Part shown: positions 1-8,533 of the stretch, piece by piece
How the letters are laid out: each line of letters opens with the position of its first letter
Position numbering within the stretch: the first letter of the stretch is position 1
NCBI GenBank assembly: GCA_016931225.1
Contig: JAFGFE010000015.1
Coordinates: forward strand, 66,858 to 119,002
Direction of reading: 5' to 3'
Origin: Candidatus Zymogenaceae bacterium
Lineage (GTDB): Bacteria; Desulfobacterota; Zymogenia; Zymogenales; Zymogenaceae
Length of the DNA: 52,145 nt
The notes under the pieces: model-generated
Databases searched by the model: none
The model's input: the letters and a program-made list of their open reading frames with translations, nothing else
Told to the model about the DNA's origin: nothing
Program-made: the position numbers and the translations under genes

Positions 1-2
1 CG

Positions 3-578
3 AAAAAGACGTCGGAGAATATAGACGTGTTCGTGGCGCCGCCGATCTATTTCGGCGTGTGCAGAAGCACCGCCCGATTTCCGGGGACCATAGACATACG
101 CCCGGAAACCCTTGAGATGCTCATCATCGATGTGGTGAGCTCGCTGTATAGACACGGCCTGCGGCGTTTCATCCTGTACTCCGGCCATGCCGGCATGAAT
201 CATCGGGCGTCGATGCTCAACTCCTCGGACGCGCTGCTTGAAATGTTTGACGATATCGTCGTCTCATCGATAACGGATGCGGATCTCGTGGACCGGGAGT
301 TTGTCGAACTTGTGGAAACCGCCGGCGATTCGCACGCAGGCGAAATTGAGACGTCTCTTATGATGAGTATCGTACCGGAGCTTGTGGGTGATCCGCCGAA
401 GGCGGACGCCCCGGTATTTCCAAGATCGATGGTGGTGAAGGATACCCGAACATACTGGAAAAGCGGCGTGTGGGGAAATCCTCAAAAGGCAACGGCGGAC
501 AAGGGCCGTCGCATGATGGAGATACTGGCCAAAAACCTCGAGACGCTTGTGACCCGTGTTGGATCTTTTTCGGAATGA
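3..578 (+). CDS. Creatininase-family amidohydrolase (5' end missing)
   Basis: The reading frame is open from the left edge, so the gene starts outside the window and about 191 C-terminal residues are visible. The creatininase family comprises metal-dependent amidohydrolases that open cyclic or linear amides (creatinine, or in related branches formamide-type substrates in cofactor pathways). The sequence shows two family hallmarks: a GHAGMN segment at the place of the usual GHGGN metal site, and HAGEIETS, the conserved His-Ala-Gly-Glu...Glu-Thr-Ser block. A TYWKSGVWGNP segment followed by KATADKGR is also typical of the C-terminus. The first metal ligands lie outside the window, so substrate cannot be named. 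The gene stops 370 bp before the ABC transporter operon, and no terminator is obvious after it. A short related fragment exists at 16.7 kb on the other strand. Confidence 0.85.
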   Translation, partial: KKTSENIDVFVAPPIYFGVCRSTARFPGTIDIRPETLEMLIIDVVSSLYRHGLRRFILYSGHAGMNHRASMLNSSDALLEMFDDIVVSSITDADLVDREFVELVETAGDSHAGEIETSLMMSIVPELVGDPPKADAPVFPRSMVVKDTRTYWKSGVWGNPQKATADKGRRMMEILAKNLETLVTRVGSFSE

Positions 579-949
579 CTGACGAGCCTCTCACGAATAA
601 AGGGTGCGGGTCGCTCACGCCATTGGTATAACGCATATTTGGAATAACAAAAACAAAATATCTATTGACATTGGATATGTTTATTGATATTTTGCAAAAA
701 AGGTGGGTCTGCGGTGCATCCATCGAGTGGGCGTATCGCGCTGGTTAGAGATCAGGTGGGCATGAGAACTGCGGTGCTATAATTCACGGTTGAGTATGTA
801 GTAAGTAGATACGGCTGGGATGAAGCGCTCTGCGGTTATCTGTATATTTCTGTGCGTACCCGATCGAACAATCCTGAACGAAAAGAAAGTACGAAAGTAC
901 GGTGTTTATTTTTTATCGTGACTTACAGTCTGATAAAGGAGGAACTTTA
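579..949. other. Intergenic region upstream of the ABC transporter operon
   Basis: No credible gene is seen here. Two promoter-like sites precede the binding-protein gene. TTGACA at 665-670 is followed after 17 bases by TATTTT at 688-693. TATAAT at 778-783 is preceded by TGC, an extended -10 with no good -35. The remaining leader of about 160 bases has no clear terminator or riboswitch fold that I can identify by eye. Confidence 0.5.
665..693 (+). promoter_or_regulatory. Candidate sigma-70 promoter, ABC transporter operon
   Basis: A perfect TTGACA -35 box at 665-670 lies 17 bases before TATTTT at 688-693. It points toward the amino-acid binding protein that starts at 950, which would leave a leader of about 250 bases. 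The weaker -10 and the alternative extended -10 at 778-783 make the assignment uncertain. Confidence 0.4.
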
Positions 950-1777
950 ATGAACAGAAAAGTATTGTCTTTGCTTTTTGCATTCATCTTGATTTTCAGC
1001 CTGAGCGTGGTCCTGACCGGGTGTGCACCCAAGGAAGAGCCGGTCGAACCGACGGAAGGTGTGGTTGAAGGTGGGGAAGAGGCCGTGGAGATGGTGAAGA
1101 TCACCGTCGGTACCGACGCGGCGTATCCGCCCTTTGAGCTCATCGACGAAGAAACCGGCGAAATCGTCGGATTCGACATCGACCTGATGAATAAGATCGC
1201 CGAGACAGGCGGATTTGAGGTCGAGTACAAGAACGTAAACTGGGACGGAATCTTCGTGGGCCTTGACAATGAGGACTACGACGCCGTTATCTCCGCCGTC
1301 AGCATCACAGAAGAGCGCATGGAAGTGTATGACTTCTCCGATCCCTACTACGCCATCAGCCAGGCCCTGATCGTTCCCATCGAGGATGTGGAAGCCATCG
1401 CCGGCGTCGATGACCTGGCGGGCAAGAAGGTGGGAGCCCAGATCGGCACCACCGGCGCCATCTTTGTCAGCGAGCTGGAAGGCGTTGAGCTGGTCAATTA
1501 TGACGACAACGCTCTTGCCATAGAAGCCCTGCTTCGCGGCGACGTGGACGCGGTGGTCTGCGACCATCCGGTGGCTTATGACTACGCTCTGGTCAACGAG
1601 TCCTATGTCGGCAAGCTGGAAGTTGTCAACGACAACCTGAACGAGGGCGACCTGGAAAATTACGGCATCGTGGTCAAGAAGGGCAACGCCGCCGTTCTGG
1701 CACTCATCAATGAAAACCTGGCGAAGGTTCTCGATGAGGGCATCGAAGACATTGAGAAGAAATGGAAGCTGAAATAA
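950..1777 (+). CDS. Amino-acid ABC transporter substrate-binding lipoprotein
   Basis: This 275-residue protein is a family 3 solute-binding protein that captures a polar or charged amino acid outside the inner membrane and delivers it to the permease encoded next. The N-terminus is a lipoprotein signal: a short basic start, a hydrophobic core and the lipobox LTGC with the lipidated Cys at residue 25. The mature part starts with an acidic Glu/Pro-rich linker, then KITVGTDAAYPPFELID and GFDIDLMNKIAE, which are classic for this fold. A second-lobe segment, AISAVSITEERMEVYDFSDPYY in the family pattern, is also present. The ATG at 950 is chosen because AAAGGAGG lies 7 bases upstream and the signal peptide begins there, although the frame is open further up. 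A terminator follows, which would make this gene more abundant than the permease and ATPase. Confidence 0.93.
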   Translation: MNRKVLSLLFAFILIFSLSVVLTGCAPKEEPVEPTEGVVEGGEEAVEMVKITVGTDAAYPPFELIDEETGEIVGFDIDLMNKIAETGGFEVEYKNVNWDGIFVGLDNEDYDAVISAVSITEERMEVYDFSDPYYAISQALIVPIEDVEAIAGVDDLAGKKVGAQIGTTGAIFVSELEGVELVNYDDNALAIEALLRGDVDAVVCDHPVAYDYALVNESYVGKLEVVNDNLNEGDLENYGIVVKKGNAAVLALINENLAKVLDEGIEDIEKKWKLK

Positions 1778-1796
1778 TTCAAGACGCTTCAAAAAA

Positions 1797-1831
1797 GGCG
1801 GGATCTCAACAGAGGTCCCGCCGATTTTTTT
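1797..1831 (+). terminator. Intrinsic terminator after the binding-protein gene
   Basis: A 10-bp stem (GGCGGGATCT pairing with AGGTCCCGCC, one G-T pair) with a six-base loop at 1797-1822 is followed by a run of seven T at 1825-1831. It sits between the binding protein and the permease of the same operon. It probably lets only part of the transcripts continue, so the binding protein is made in excess. Confidence 0.85.
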
Positions 1832-1853
1832 ACCATAACCGGAAAATCATGTC

Positions 1854-3770
1854 ATGACAGGCATCAGTCTTATTGAAATAGCGTTTTTTACGTTCTGGAT
1901 CTGGACGTTGATGGATCTCATCAACCAGGAGGGTATTGAAGAACATCGCAAGGCCAGGATGACAACGTTCCATGCCTTTTTGGGCCTTATCGGCATCGCA
2001 TTCTATTTCTTTTTATTGATATCCGTCTTCGCCTCCGAGGAAGTACTCAACCTCAAGGTCAAGGGGGTTGTCGCTATTAATAAGGCCACATACCTCCAGA
2101 TTGCATATCATCTTCAGCCGGCGCTTGTCTTCGCGTTCGTCGTCATACTGCTCTTTCCGGTCGTTGCGGGTATCAACCTGATATTCAAGAAGAACCTAAA
2201 GGCGAAGCGATACATTACGGCGGCGAATGTCCTGGAGGGACTGGCGATACTTGGATCATTTATTTATATACTTTTTGTGACGTCGAGGCTTGAGGATATT
2301 AATTCTATAGGGCCTTTTATTTACAACGAATCAAATCTGACGCTTGTTAAAGGGATATTTTTTGGCATTGATTTCGATATTACCGCCATCAGTACGACAT
2401 TTTGCATTGTCTTTTATCTCTTCTCCTTCACAATTCTCCTCTGGGTCTTGGTTGCGCTCCATTATCTGCTCACCTTAAAGATCCCGATCAAGAAAAGGGA
2501 GGTCATCATCCTCAACACCGAGGAGGTGAAGAAGATCACCGAGATGGCGAGTATTTATAGAAGCTCCTTATACTTCCTCATACCGGCGGCGATTATCCTC
2601 TTTCGAGACGTCTGGGACATGCTGACAGGATTTCGCATCAAGGCCTTCTTTATTAATCTGATCTCACGGTCTTCGGCCTTGGGACAAGACATCCTGGATT
2701 TACATCTCAGCAAAAAGGTGTTTAAAAACCTGCTTGTCGGCAAGACCCCGGCCTCTCTCCTGGATCGACCGGACGTCATTGAGGCCCTCAGGTCCACCGC
2801 CGAAACAACGTCGTGGTTCCGAGTTCGTTTCGATGTGGCTGTCTATAAGTTTTTCGACAACTTCTTCAACGGTTCAATGGAAGGCGTCATCTCCGCTGGA
2901 TTCGTCATCGCGTGCATCCTGACGATATTCGCCCTGTTCATTACGGTCCTGATTACACGCATCAACAAGGATCTGGATGATATTCACGAAACCCACGAAG
3001 TGAATATGAACGGCGTCAAACACGCCCTGTACATGAATTCCTTTGACGCATGGCGGGTCTCCCTCTTCGCGGCGATCGTGACAATTACCCTGTTGAACGT
3101 ATTCGGAGCCAATGAATCCGGGATAAATTACTTTCATGGAACATTCAAATTTGTCCCGGACGGTATCGTTGTCACCTTCGAGGTAACGGTGGCGGCAATG
3201 ATCCTGTCTCTGATACTGGGACTGTTCGCAGGATTGGGAAAACTCTCCAGCAACGCCTTCATTAAGGGGATCGCGTCGGTATATATTGAAGTGATCCGGG
3301 GCGTACCGCTGTTGGTACAGTTGTTCTGGATTCATTTCGGGCTTGGGCGGGTGTTATTGAATCTTCCCGCCATGGGCTCCGCCATCTCGGCCATGGCCAT
3401 CTGCTACGGCGCTTACATGGGCGAGATATTCCGGGCCGGCATTCAGTCCATATCCCACGGACAGGTGGAGGCAGCGAAATCCCTGGGCATGACCAACTAC
3501 CAGACCATGCGTCAGGTCATTCTCCCCCAGGCCTTCAAGGTTATCCTGCCGCCGGTGGGCAACGAATTCATCGCGTTGTTGAAAGACTCGTCCCTGGTTT
3601 CCATTATCGCGGTAGGCGACCTGTTGAGGCGGGGTCGTGAATTTGTGGCGATCAATTTCAGTGCATTCCAAACATATACAATGGTGGCGCTGATATACCT
3701 GGTCATCACGCTGGTGCTTTCAAAGGTCGTTTGGAATATGGAAAAAATCATGGCCACGGAAAAGAAATAG
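1854..3770 (+). CDS. Amino-acid ABC transporter permease with long N-terminal membrane extension
   Basis: The 638-residue membrane protein ends in a HisM/GlnP-type permease domain, about residues 420-635. That domain carries the EAA loop ([20 protein letters not shown]) which contacts the ATPase. Ordinary permeases of this family have about 220 residues. Here roughly 400 residues precede the domain and contain about eight hydrophobic segments (near residues 7-20, 43-62, 85-108, 120-142, 180-208, 232-255, 343-368, 393-412) and a soluble stretch near 270-340. The family assignment of the C-terminal domain is firm; the extension has no function I can name. The gene lies between its binding protein and ATPase. 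The start at 1854 has only weak SD-like bases, but no better in-frame start is visible. Confidence 0.88.
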   Translation: MTGISLIEIAFFTFWIWTLMDLINQEGIEEHRKARMTTFHAFLGLIGIAFYFFLLISVFASEEVLNLKVKGVVAINKATYLQIAYHLQPALVFAFVVILLFPVVAGINLIFKKNLKAKRYITAANVLEGLAILGSFIYILFVTSRLEDINSIGPFIYNESNLTLVKGIFFGIDFDITAISTTFCIVFYLFSFTILLWVLVALHYLLTLKIPIKKREVIILNTEEVKKITEMASIYRSSLYFLIPAAIILFRDVWDMLTGFRIKAFFINLISRSSALGQDILDLHLSKKVFKNLLVGKTPASLLDRPDVIEALRSTAETTSWFRVRFDVAVYKFFDNFFNGSMEGVISAGFVIACILTIFALFITVLITRINKDLDDIHETHEVNMNGVKHALYMNSFDAWRVSLFAAIVTITLLNVFGANESGINYFHGTFKFVPDGIVVTFEVTVAAMILSLILGLFAGLGKLSSNAFIKGIASVYIEVIRGVPLLVQLFWIHFGLGRVLLNLPAMGSAISAMAICYGAYMGEIFRAGIQSISHGQVEAAKSLGMTNYQTMRQVILPQAFKVILPPVGNEFIALLKDSSLVSIIAVGDLLRRGREFVAINFSAFQTYTMVALIYLVITLVLSKVVWNMEKIMATEKK

Positions 3771-3793
3771 AGGCCGATCTCGAGGTATCCACT

Positions 3794-4528
3794 ATGGCAG
3801 AACCGATCATCAAGGTACGAAATATTTACAAAAATTTCGGTCATGTGCGGGCGCTCATCGACGTCAGCAACGACATCGACCCGGGTGAGGTGGTGGTTGT
3901 GTGCGGCCCCTCGGGCTCCGGTAAATCCACGTTTCTTCGCTGTCTGAACAAGCTCGAGGAAATCGATAAAGGGACGATCGCCATCGACGGAATGAACATA
4001 AACGATCCGGAGGTGAAAATACACAAGGTCAGGGAAGAGATCGGGATGGTCTTTCAACATTTCAATCTTTTTCCCCACAAAACAGTGATTGAAAACATCA
4101 CTCTGGCGCAAATCGTGGTCAGAAAACGTACCCCTGAGAATTCTCAAAAGATCGCCCAGGAGCTTCTGGAGAAGGTCGGCATCCATGAAAAGGCGGAGGC
4201 CTATCCCTCCCAGCTTTCCGGAGGCCAGCAGCAGCGGGTGGCCATCGCCCGGGCACTGGCCATGCAGCCGAAGATCATGCTGTTCGACGAGCCCACCTCC
4301 GCCCTGGATCCGGAGATGATCGGAGAGGTGCTGGAAGTGATGAAAACCCTCGCCAGGGAAGGGATGACAATGGTGGTGGTGACCCACGAGATGGGATTCG
4401 CGCGGGAAGTGTGTGATCGAATCATTTTTATGGACGAGGGGAGCATCGTCGAGGAGAACTCGCCCAAGGAGTTTTTCAACAATCCAAAAAGCGACAGGAC
4501 GAAGATTTTCCTGAGTCAGATTCTCTAG
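3794..4528 (+). CDS. Amino-acid ABC transporter ATP-binding protein (GlnQ type)
   Basis: This 244-residue cytoplasmic ATPase powers the transporter encoded by the preceding permease. It has Walker [10 protein letters not shown] near residue 37, the Q-loop in [12 protein letters not shown], the signature [16 protein letters not shown], Walker [15 protein letters not shown] and the switch His in [10 protein letters not shown]. This pattern is that of the polar amino acid uptake family (GlnQ/HisP/ArtP). The ATG at 3794 gives the expected [11 protein letters not shown] start. An upstream in-frame ATG inside the permease gene would add 21 unconserved residues. The gene starts 23 bases after the permease stop, within one operon. 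Confidence 0.95.
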   Translation: MAEPIIKVRNIYKNFGHVRALIDVSNDIDPGEVVVVCGPSGSGKSTFLRCLNKLEEIDKGTIAIDGMNINDPEVKIHKVREEIGMVFQHFNLFPHKTVIENITLAQIVVRKRTPENSQKIAQELLEKVGIHEKAEAYPSQLSGGQQQRVAIARALAMQPKIMLFDEPTSALDPEMIGEVLEVMKTLAREGMTMVVVTHEMGFAREVCDRIIFMDEGSIVEENSPKEFFNNPKSDRTKIFLSQIL

Positions 4529-4560
4529 CATCGAATAATGATAACTGAGATAGTGATCCA

Positions 4561-4599
4561 AACCGGTTGGGAGCGGCGAGTAGGCGCTTTCAACCGGTT
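4561..4599. repeat. Hairpin between the ATPase and second binding-protein genes
   Basis: AACCGGTTG at 4561-4569 pairs perfectly with CAACCGGTT at 4591-4599. The stem continues through two G-T pairs and AGCG/CGCT, giving about 15 pairs around a nine-base loop. No T-run follows, so it is not a standard terminator. It may protect or process the transcript, or bind a regulator because AACCGGTT is itself palindromic. Confidence 0.6.
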
Positions 4600-4658
4600 C
4601 ATGCGTGAGGGAGGGAAATACAATCATGGAGCCGGTGAGAGGGAAGAGAGGAGGTACC

Positions 4659-5582
4659 ATGCGGTTTGATACGATAAAAGACCAAAGGGGGAAAACATAT
4701 CGATATGAGGGGGAGACTCGCAACTTCGGTCTGGGATCTGTTGCGTGGGTGGTGATCATCGCTGTTCTCACCGCTCTGCTCTCGATGTCATGTTCAAACA
4801 ATGAAAACAATACCGTGACCGTCTCTCCGGACAGCTTGAGCGAGATGTCGACACTCAACACGATTCTGAAGCGTGGGAAACTGATCGTGGGTATGGATGT
4901 CTCCGATGTCCGGTATCAGCCCTTCGAAATGAAGAACGCGAACGGCGAGCTGATCGGATTCGACGTGGATCTGGCGCAGTTGATGGCCGATGAGCTCGGC
5001 GTAAGCCTCGAGATCGTGCAAACCGGGTGGGACGGTATCATACCCGCGCTGATAAACAGGAAGTTCGATGTGATCATCTCGGGGATGGGGGTAACCACCG
5101 AGCGAAATAAAGTCGTCAACTTTTCCGATCCATATTATTTATCGGGGAAGTGTCTGCTCATTCACATCAACAGCGCCGGCATTATCACCTCGTACAGGGA
5201 CCTGAACACCGAGGATATGGTCGTGGCAACGGCGTTCTACAGCGATATGGCCCTTGATCGATACATCCCGAACGCCAGCGTCATACGATACGCCTCCGAT
5301 GAAGAGGCGGTGATGGATGTCATAGAGGGAAATTCTGATGCGTATATCGCCGATAAGGCGCGGGTCGCTATTTACGCCAGAAGCTATCCGGACAATACTC
5401 TGGCGCTCCTGACGCCCTTCACATATGAACCCATAGCGATCGGTGTTCGAAAGGGCGATCCGGATTTTCTCAACTGGATTAACAACTTTATCAGGATCAT
5501 CAACGGAGACGGACGACTCGCGATGCTGGAACAGAAGTGGATGGTCGATTACGTATACACAACCGACTGGGACCTGGAATAG
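4659..5582 (+). CDS. Second amino-acid ABC transporter substrate-binding protein
   Basis: This 307-residue family 3 solute-binding protein shows LIVGMDVSDVRYQPFEMKN, ELIGFDVDLAQLMADELG and GMGVTTERNKVVNFSDPYY, the usual blocks of the amino-acid-binding fold. It resembles the protein at 950 in architecture but not closely in sequence. The N-terminus is odd: about 28 polar residues precede a hydrophobic segment (residues 28-44) that ends in SMSC, a poor lipobox. It could be a membrane-anchored protein or a lipoprotein with a long n-region. The start at 4659 is chosen because GAGGAGGT lies directly upstream; two earlier in-frame ATGs lack such a site. It follows the transporter ATPase by 130 bases and probably serves the same permease with another ligand. 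Confidence 0.88.
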   Translation: MRFDTIKDQRGKTYRYEGETRNFGLGSVAWVVIIAVLTALLSMSCSNNENNTVTVSPDSLSEMSTLNTILKRGKLIVGMDVSDVRYQPFEMKNANGELIGFDVDLAQLMADELGVSLEIVQTGWDGIIPALINRKFDVIISGMGVTTERNKVVNFSDPYYLSGKCLLIHINSAGIITSYRDLNTEDMVVATAFYSDMALDRYIPNASVIRYASDEEAVMDVIEGNSDAYIADKARVAIYARSYPDNTLALLTPFTYEPIAIGVRKGDPDFLNWINNFIRIINGDGRLAMLEQKWMVDYVYTTDWDLE

Positions 5583-5725
5583 CGACACCCGCCGAAACCG
5601 ACTCTATACGGGGAATGTGGGCTTCTGTCGGTCATGAAATCCGGCGAAAAAAACGTGATAAAATAATAAAAAATGCGGCGTAAAGAGATAATTTTTTCCA
5701 AATCGGCGCCGTGGGGAGTGTAAAC

Positions 5726-6139
5726 GTGCGTCTTTTAGGGCTCGACGTGGGTGAAAAACGAATCGGCGTGGCGGTGACCGATCCCACGGGGATATTCACT
5801 CAGCCCATCTCAACCATCATGCGCGGTACCGATGACATCGAAAAGATTCTTGATCTTGTGAGGGAATACGATATTACAGAGGTGGTCGTGGGGCTTCCGG
5901 TGAACATGAACGGAACGCTCGGTCCCGGAGCGCAGAAGGTCCAGGAGTTTGCACAGAGGCTGGAGGCGGTGCTCACGATACCGATCGTATTTGAGGATGA
6001 GCGCCTCACCACGAGCATGGCGGAGCGCATGATGATAGATGCGGATGTATCCAGGAAGAAACGAAAGCGATCCGTCGATAAAATCGCCGCGGCAATTATT
6101 CTGGAAGGAAGATTGGAAAAGATAAAGGCGAATATGTGA
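5726..6139 (+). CDS. ruvX: Pre-16S rRNA nuclease / Holliday junction resolvase-like protein
   Basis: This 137-residue YqgF/RuvX protein has an RNase H-like fold and is linked in other bacteria to processing of the 16S rRNA 5' end. Visible hallmarks are LLGLDVGEKRIGVAVTDP at the N-terminus (first catalytic Asp), VVVGLPVNMNGT in the middle and DERLTTSMAERMM with the second acidic site. Another Asp (VDKIAAAIILE) lies near the end. The GTG at 5726 is preferred over the GTG at 5711 because GGGAG lies just upstream and family members begin with this Arg-Leu-Leu segment. It is followed 48 bases later by mltG, a common pairing. Confidence 0.92.
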   Translation: MRLLGLDVGEKRIGVAVTDPTGIFTQPISTIMRGTDDIEKILDLVREYDITEVVVGLPVNMNGTLGPGAQKVQEFAQRLEAVLTIPIVFEDERLTTSMAERMMIDADVSRKKRKRSVDKIAAAIILEGRLEKIKANM

Positions 6140-6187
6140 TATGATCCTCTCACGATACAGATGCGACAGGATATGTGAAGGAACGAG

Positions 6188-7204
6188 ATGAAACGAGTAT
6201 TGAAAGCCCTTGTGTATACGTTGCTGGGCGTTCTCATCCTCTGCGGGGCGGCGGGGTACTATGTGTACTCCTTTTTCTGTGTGCCGACGGGCATGATATC
6301 GGAGCCAGTGGTGCTGACCATTGAAAAGGGCGACACCCTGGGTGAAACCGCACACCGACTGGTGGACATGGGTGCCGTCAAGGATGACCGGATATTTATC
6401 GCCCTCGCACGCTCTCTGGGGGCGGAGAAGAAAATTCGCGCCGGAGAATACGAGATAGCGCCGGACATGGCTCCCCGCGATATCCTGCTGTTGCTCATGG
6501 CCGGCCGCGTTGTCGAGTATCCGGTGACCATACCGGAAGGGTACAACATCTATCAGGTGTCCGAAACTCTTGCGGAGAAGGGATTCGGAGACGAATCAAT
6601 CTATCTCGCGTTGATGGATAATCAGGATTTTATATCATCACACGGCATCGACGCGGAAACGCTGGAGGGGTATCTATTTCCCGATACCTATAACATGAAT
6701 CGGGGCATGGACGAACGGGATATACTCGGATTGATGATCGCGAGATACAGTGCTGTCTTTGATGAGGAGAAGGAGAGTTCCTCATTGGATGTTGAGTTGA
6801 GTGATTACGAAATACTGATTCTTGCCTCCATCATCGAGAAGGAGGCAAAGGATTCGGACGAGCGGGCGCTGATTTCGGCCGTGTTCGTAAACAGGCTCGA
6901 TATGGGAATGAAGCTGGACAGCTGCGCTACGGTCATTTACGGCATCTGGGACCGGTTCGACGGGAACCTGCGGAGATCGGATCTGGAAGAGCCGTCCGAT
7001 TACAACACCTACATCATCACAGGGCTTCCGAAAACGCCCATCTGCAATCCGGGACGGGCCGCGATACGGGCCGCCCTCAATCCCGCGGACGTGGAGTATC
7101 TCTACTTCGTGTCAAAGAACGACGGCACGCACTATTTTTCCACAACGCTCTCGGAGCACAACCGTGCGGTATATAAGTACCAGAAACTGAGGGATTACCG
7201 ATAA
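6188..7204 (+). CDS. mltG: Endolytic murein transglycosylase
   Basis: This 338-residue membrane-anchored enzyme cleaves nascent peptidoglycan glycan strands and is thought to end their polymerisation. One N-terminal transmembrane helix spans about residues 8-28. A LysM-like segment follows (VVLTIEKGDTLGETAHRL), then the YceG domain with IPEGYNIYQVSETL, LEGYLFPDTY and ASIIEKEAK, whose Glu217 matches the catalytic residue of the family. The C-terminal block ending YFVSKNDGTHYFS is also standard. The length is normal. It lies in the same orientation directly after ruvX and ends at a strong bidirectional terminator. Confidence 0.95.
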   Translation: MKRVLKALVYTLLGVLILCGAAGYYVYSFFCVPTGMISEPVVLTIEKGDTLGETAHRLVDMGAVKDDRIFIALARSLGAEKKIRAGEYEIAPDMAPRDILLLLMAGRVVEYPVTIPEGYNIYQVSETLAEKGFGDESIYLALMDNQDFISSHGIDAETLEGYLFPDTYNMNRGMDERDILGLMIARYSAVFDEEKESSSLDVELSDYEILILASIIEKEAKDSDERALISAVFVNRLDMGMKLDSCATVIYGIWDRFDGNLRRSDLEEPSDYNTYIITGLPKTPICNPGRAAIRAALNPADVEYLYFVSKNDGTHYFSTTLSEHNRAVYKYQKLRDYR

Positions 7205-7240
7205 AAAAAGGGCCGAAACAATATCGTTTCGGCCCGCTTT
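7203..7240. terminator. Bidirectional intrinsic terminator
   Basis: A perfect 10-bp stem (GGGCCGAAAC and GTTTCGGCCC) with a six-base loop occupies 7210-7235. Seven A precede it and a T-rich stretch follows. It can end mltG on the plus strand and, through the A-run read as T on the other strand, the Spy-like gene that stops at 7304. Confidence 0.85.
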
Positions 7241-7303
7241 AATCTTCATCTCATTCATCGACATGGGATACGTCGATAACGCTTCATCCGTCAGTATGAA
7301 TCA

Positions 7304-7900
7304 TCACATCGGCGGCTCGCCAAAGGGCGGTCCGAACGGCGGAGGGCCTTCAGGGCATTCGCCGGGCTCAAATTCCAGGCCTCCCTCGGGCGGCATTCCT
7401 TCTGGTCCCATTTCCCCGGGATAACCATGGGATTTTTCCATGATGACCATCCGGATCTCCCTATGAAACCGCTCGTTGAAGATAAGGTATCTGCCGAACT
7501 CCTCGGTGGAAAGGAGTGAAGATAACTCCTTGTTTTCCTTCTTTCGCAAAGCGGTGATGTCATCTTCGATGTCGAAAAGGTCGTCGATAAGGGCATCGAT
7601 CTCTTTCTCGTTGACCTCTTCGGCCGCGTAGAGGGCCTCCAAAGCTTTCATGGTGTCTTTTTTCTTTGTGATATTTTCCATCATCAAAGCGAGGTACTTC
7701 TCGTTGATCTCGACGAGTTTTTCAGCTGTGGCCTCATTTAAGTCCAGTTGGGAGATTAAAAGTTCCTCCTTGAGATCTCCGACACGTTCCATGATCTTGT
7801 CACGTCTGTTGTCGGCCTCATCCGGCTGAAATGCCAGGGCGGTAAGTCCGATCGCAAGTATCGAAACCAGCGCCGTGAAAATGATGAGATATTTTTTCAT
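7304..7900 (-). CDS. Spy/CpxP-like periplasmic protein with Pro/Gly-rich tail
   Basis: This 198-residue secreted protein has an N-terminal signal peptide (hydrophobic residues 5-22, likely cut after ALA). A long, charged, all-helical middle follows, and LSTEEFGRYLIFNERFHREI near the end resembles the LTxxQ-type helix of Spy/CpxP/ZraP periplasmic chaperones and metal sensors. The last 40 residues are rich in Pro, Gly, Glu and Met, with one Cys, and are unlike the helical part. It lies 36 bases downstream of the anti-sigma gene in an ECF operon. The context suggests an envelope-stress or metal-stress effector or sensor for the sigma/anti-sigma pair. The family call rests on architecture and weak motif similarity. 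Confidence 0.65.
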   Translation of the reverse strand: MKKYLIIFTALVSILAIGLTALAFQPDEADNRRDKIMERVGDLKEELLISQLDLNEATAEKLVEINEKYLALMMENITKKKDTMKALEALYAAEEVNEKEIDALIDDLFDIEDDITALRKKENKELSSLLSTEEFGRYLIFNERFHREIRMVIMEKSHGYPGEMGPEGMPPEGGLEFEPGECPEGPPPFGPPFGEPPM

Positions 7901-7936
7901 TCAGTCCTCCTATTTTTACTGTGTCCCACCTCCCAT

Positions 7937-8533
7937 TCAGGACATTCGTTCCTTTATTTCGTTGAAAATCTCCTCCTGCTCTTCATCGGAAAAGAGCAAC
8001 ATCGAGTCGACTGCATCGGTGTCCGAGTACCAGATGTCGTTGTCCGACGCGCCGTTGATGGCGGTCTCGAAGTTATCAAGCATCAGCGTTTCGTCGGTAT
8101 GTTCTACAGAGGAGATGAACTCCGTGTACGTTTCGATCTGGTCGATATCGGTCAAGTCGGGGAGCGAGCCGGTCGGGGTGTTTGTTCCTCCCGGAAGTGT
8201 AAGGAAAAAGACGAGTACAACGAGAACGGCCGTCATGAGCACTGAAGCCGGTTTCCACCAACGCCGAAACGGGAAAAACAAGATATCGCGGGAATCATCT
8301 TCACCAGAGCATATTCGTGAAAGAACCTTCCCCGGCAGCACGTCGAAATAAAGCTCGGACGGATCGTTGATGGATGAGTCCGGGAAATGATTGAACAGCT
8401 CCCGGTACACGGAGAGGGATTCGTCGCAGGAGGAACAGGACTCTATATGCTCTTCAAGAAGTACCCTGTGTCTTTGAGAAATATCACCCAACAGATACTC
8501 GCTGAATAATTTCTTGGCTTGTTTACATCGCAT
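7937..8533 (-). CDS. Zinc-finger anti-sigma factor
   Basis: This 198-residue inner-membrane protein begins with a cytoplasmic zinc-binding anti-sigma domain: Cys3, then His29-x3-Cys33-x2-Cys36 (HIESCSSC). One transmembrane helix follows near residues 90-112, then a periplasmic, acidic tail. This is the standard build of regulators that hold an ECF sigma factor at the membrane until a periplasmic signal arrives. Its ATG overlaps the sigma factor stop by one base (TAATG), and GAGGAGGGGG lies just upstream inside the sigma gene, so translation is very likely coupled and the two proteins made in fixed ratio. Confidence 0.9.
   Translation of the reverse strand: MRCKQAKKLFSEYLLGDISQRHRVLLEEHIESCSSCDESLSVYRELFNHFPDSSINDPSELYFDVLPGKVLSRICSGEDDSRDILFFPFRRWWKPASVLMTAVLVVLVFFLTLPGGTNTPTGSLPDLTDIDQIETYTEFISSVEHTDETLMLDNFETAINGASDNDIWYSDTDAVDSMLLFSDEEQEEIFNEIKERMS

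Noticed and set aside
947-1792. A long open frame of about 280 codons on the minus strand opposite the first binding protein.
   Set aside because: It has no family motif or ribosome site, and the plus-strand frame has a signal peptide, lipobox and clear domain. It is a shadow frame.
3512-4861. A 449-codon minus-strand frame opposite the permease end and the ATPase.
   Set aside because: It is His- and Leu-rich, matches no family and runs antisense to motif-perfect ABC genes.
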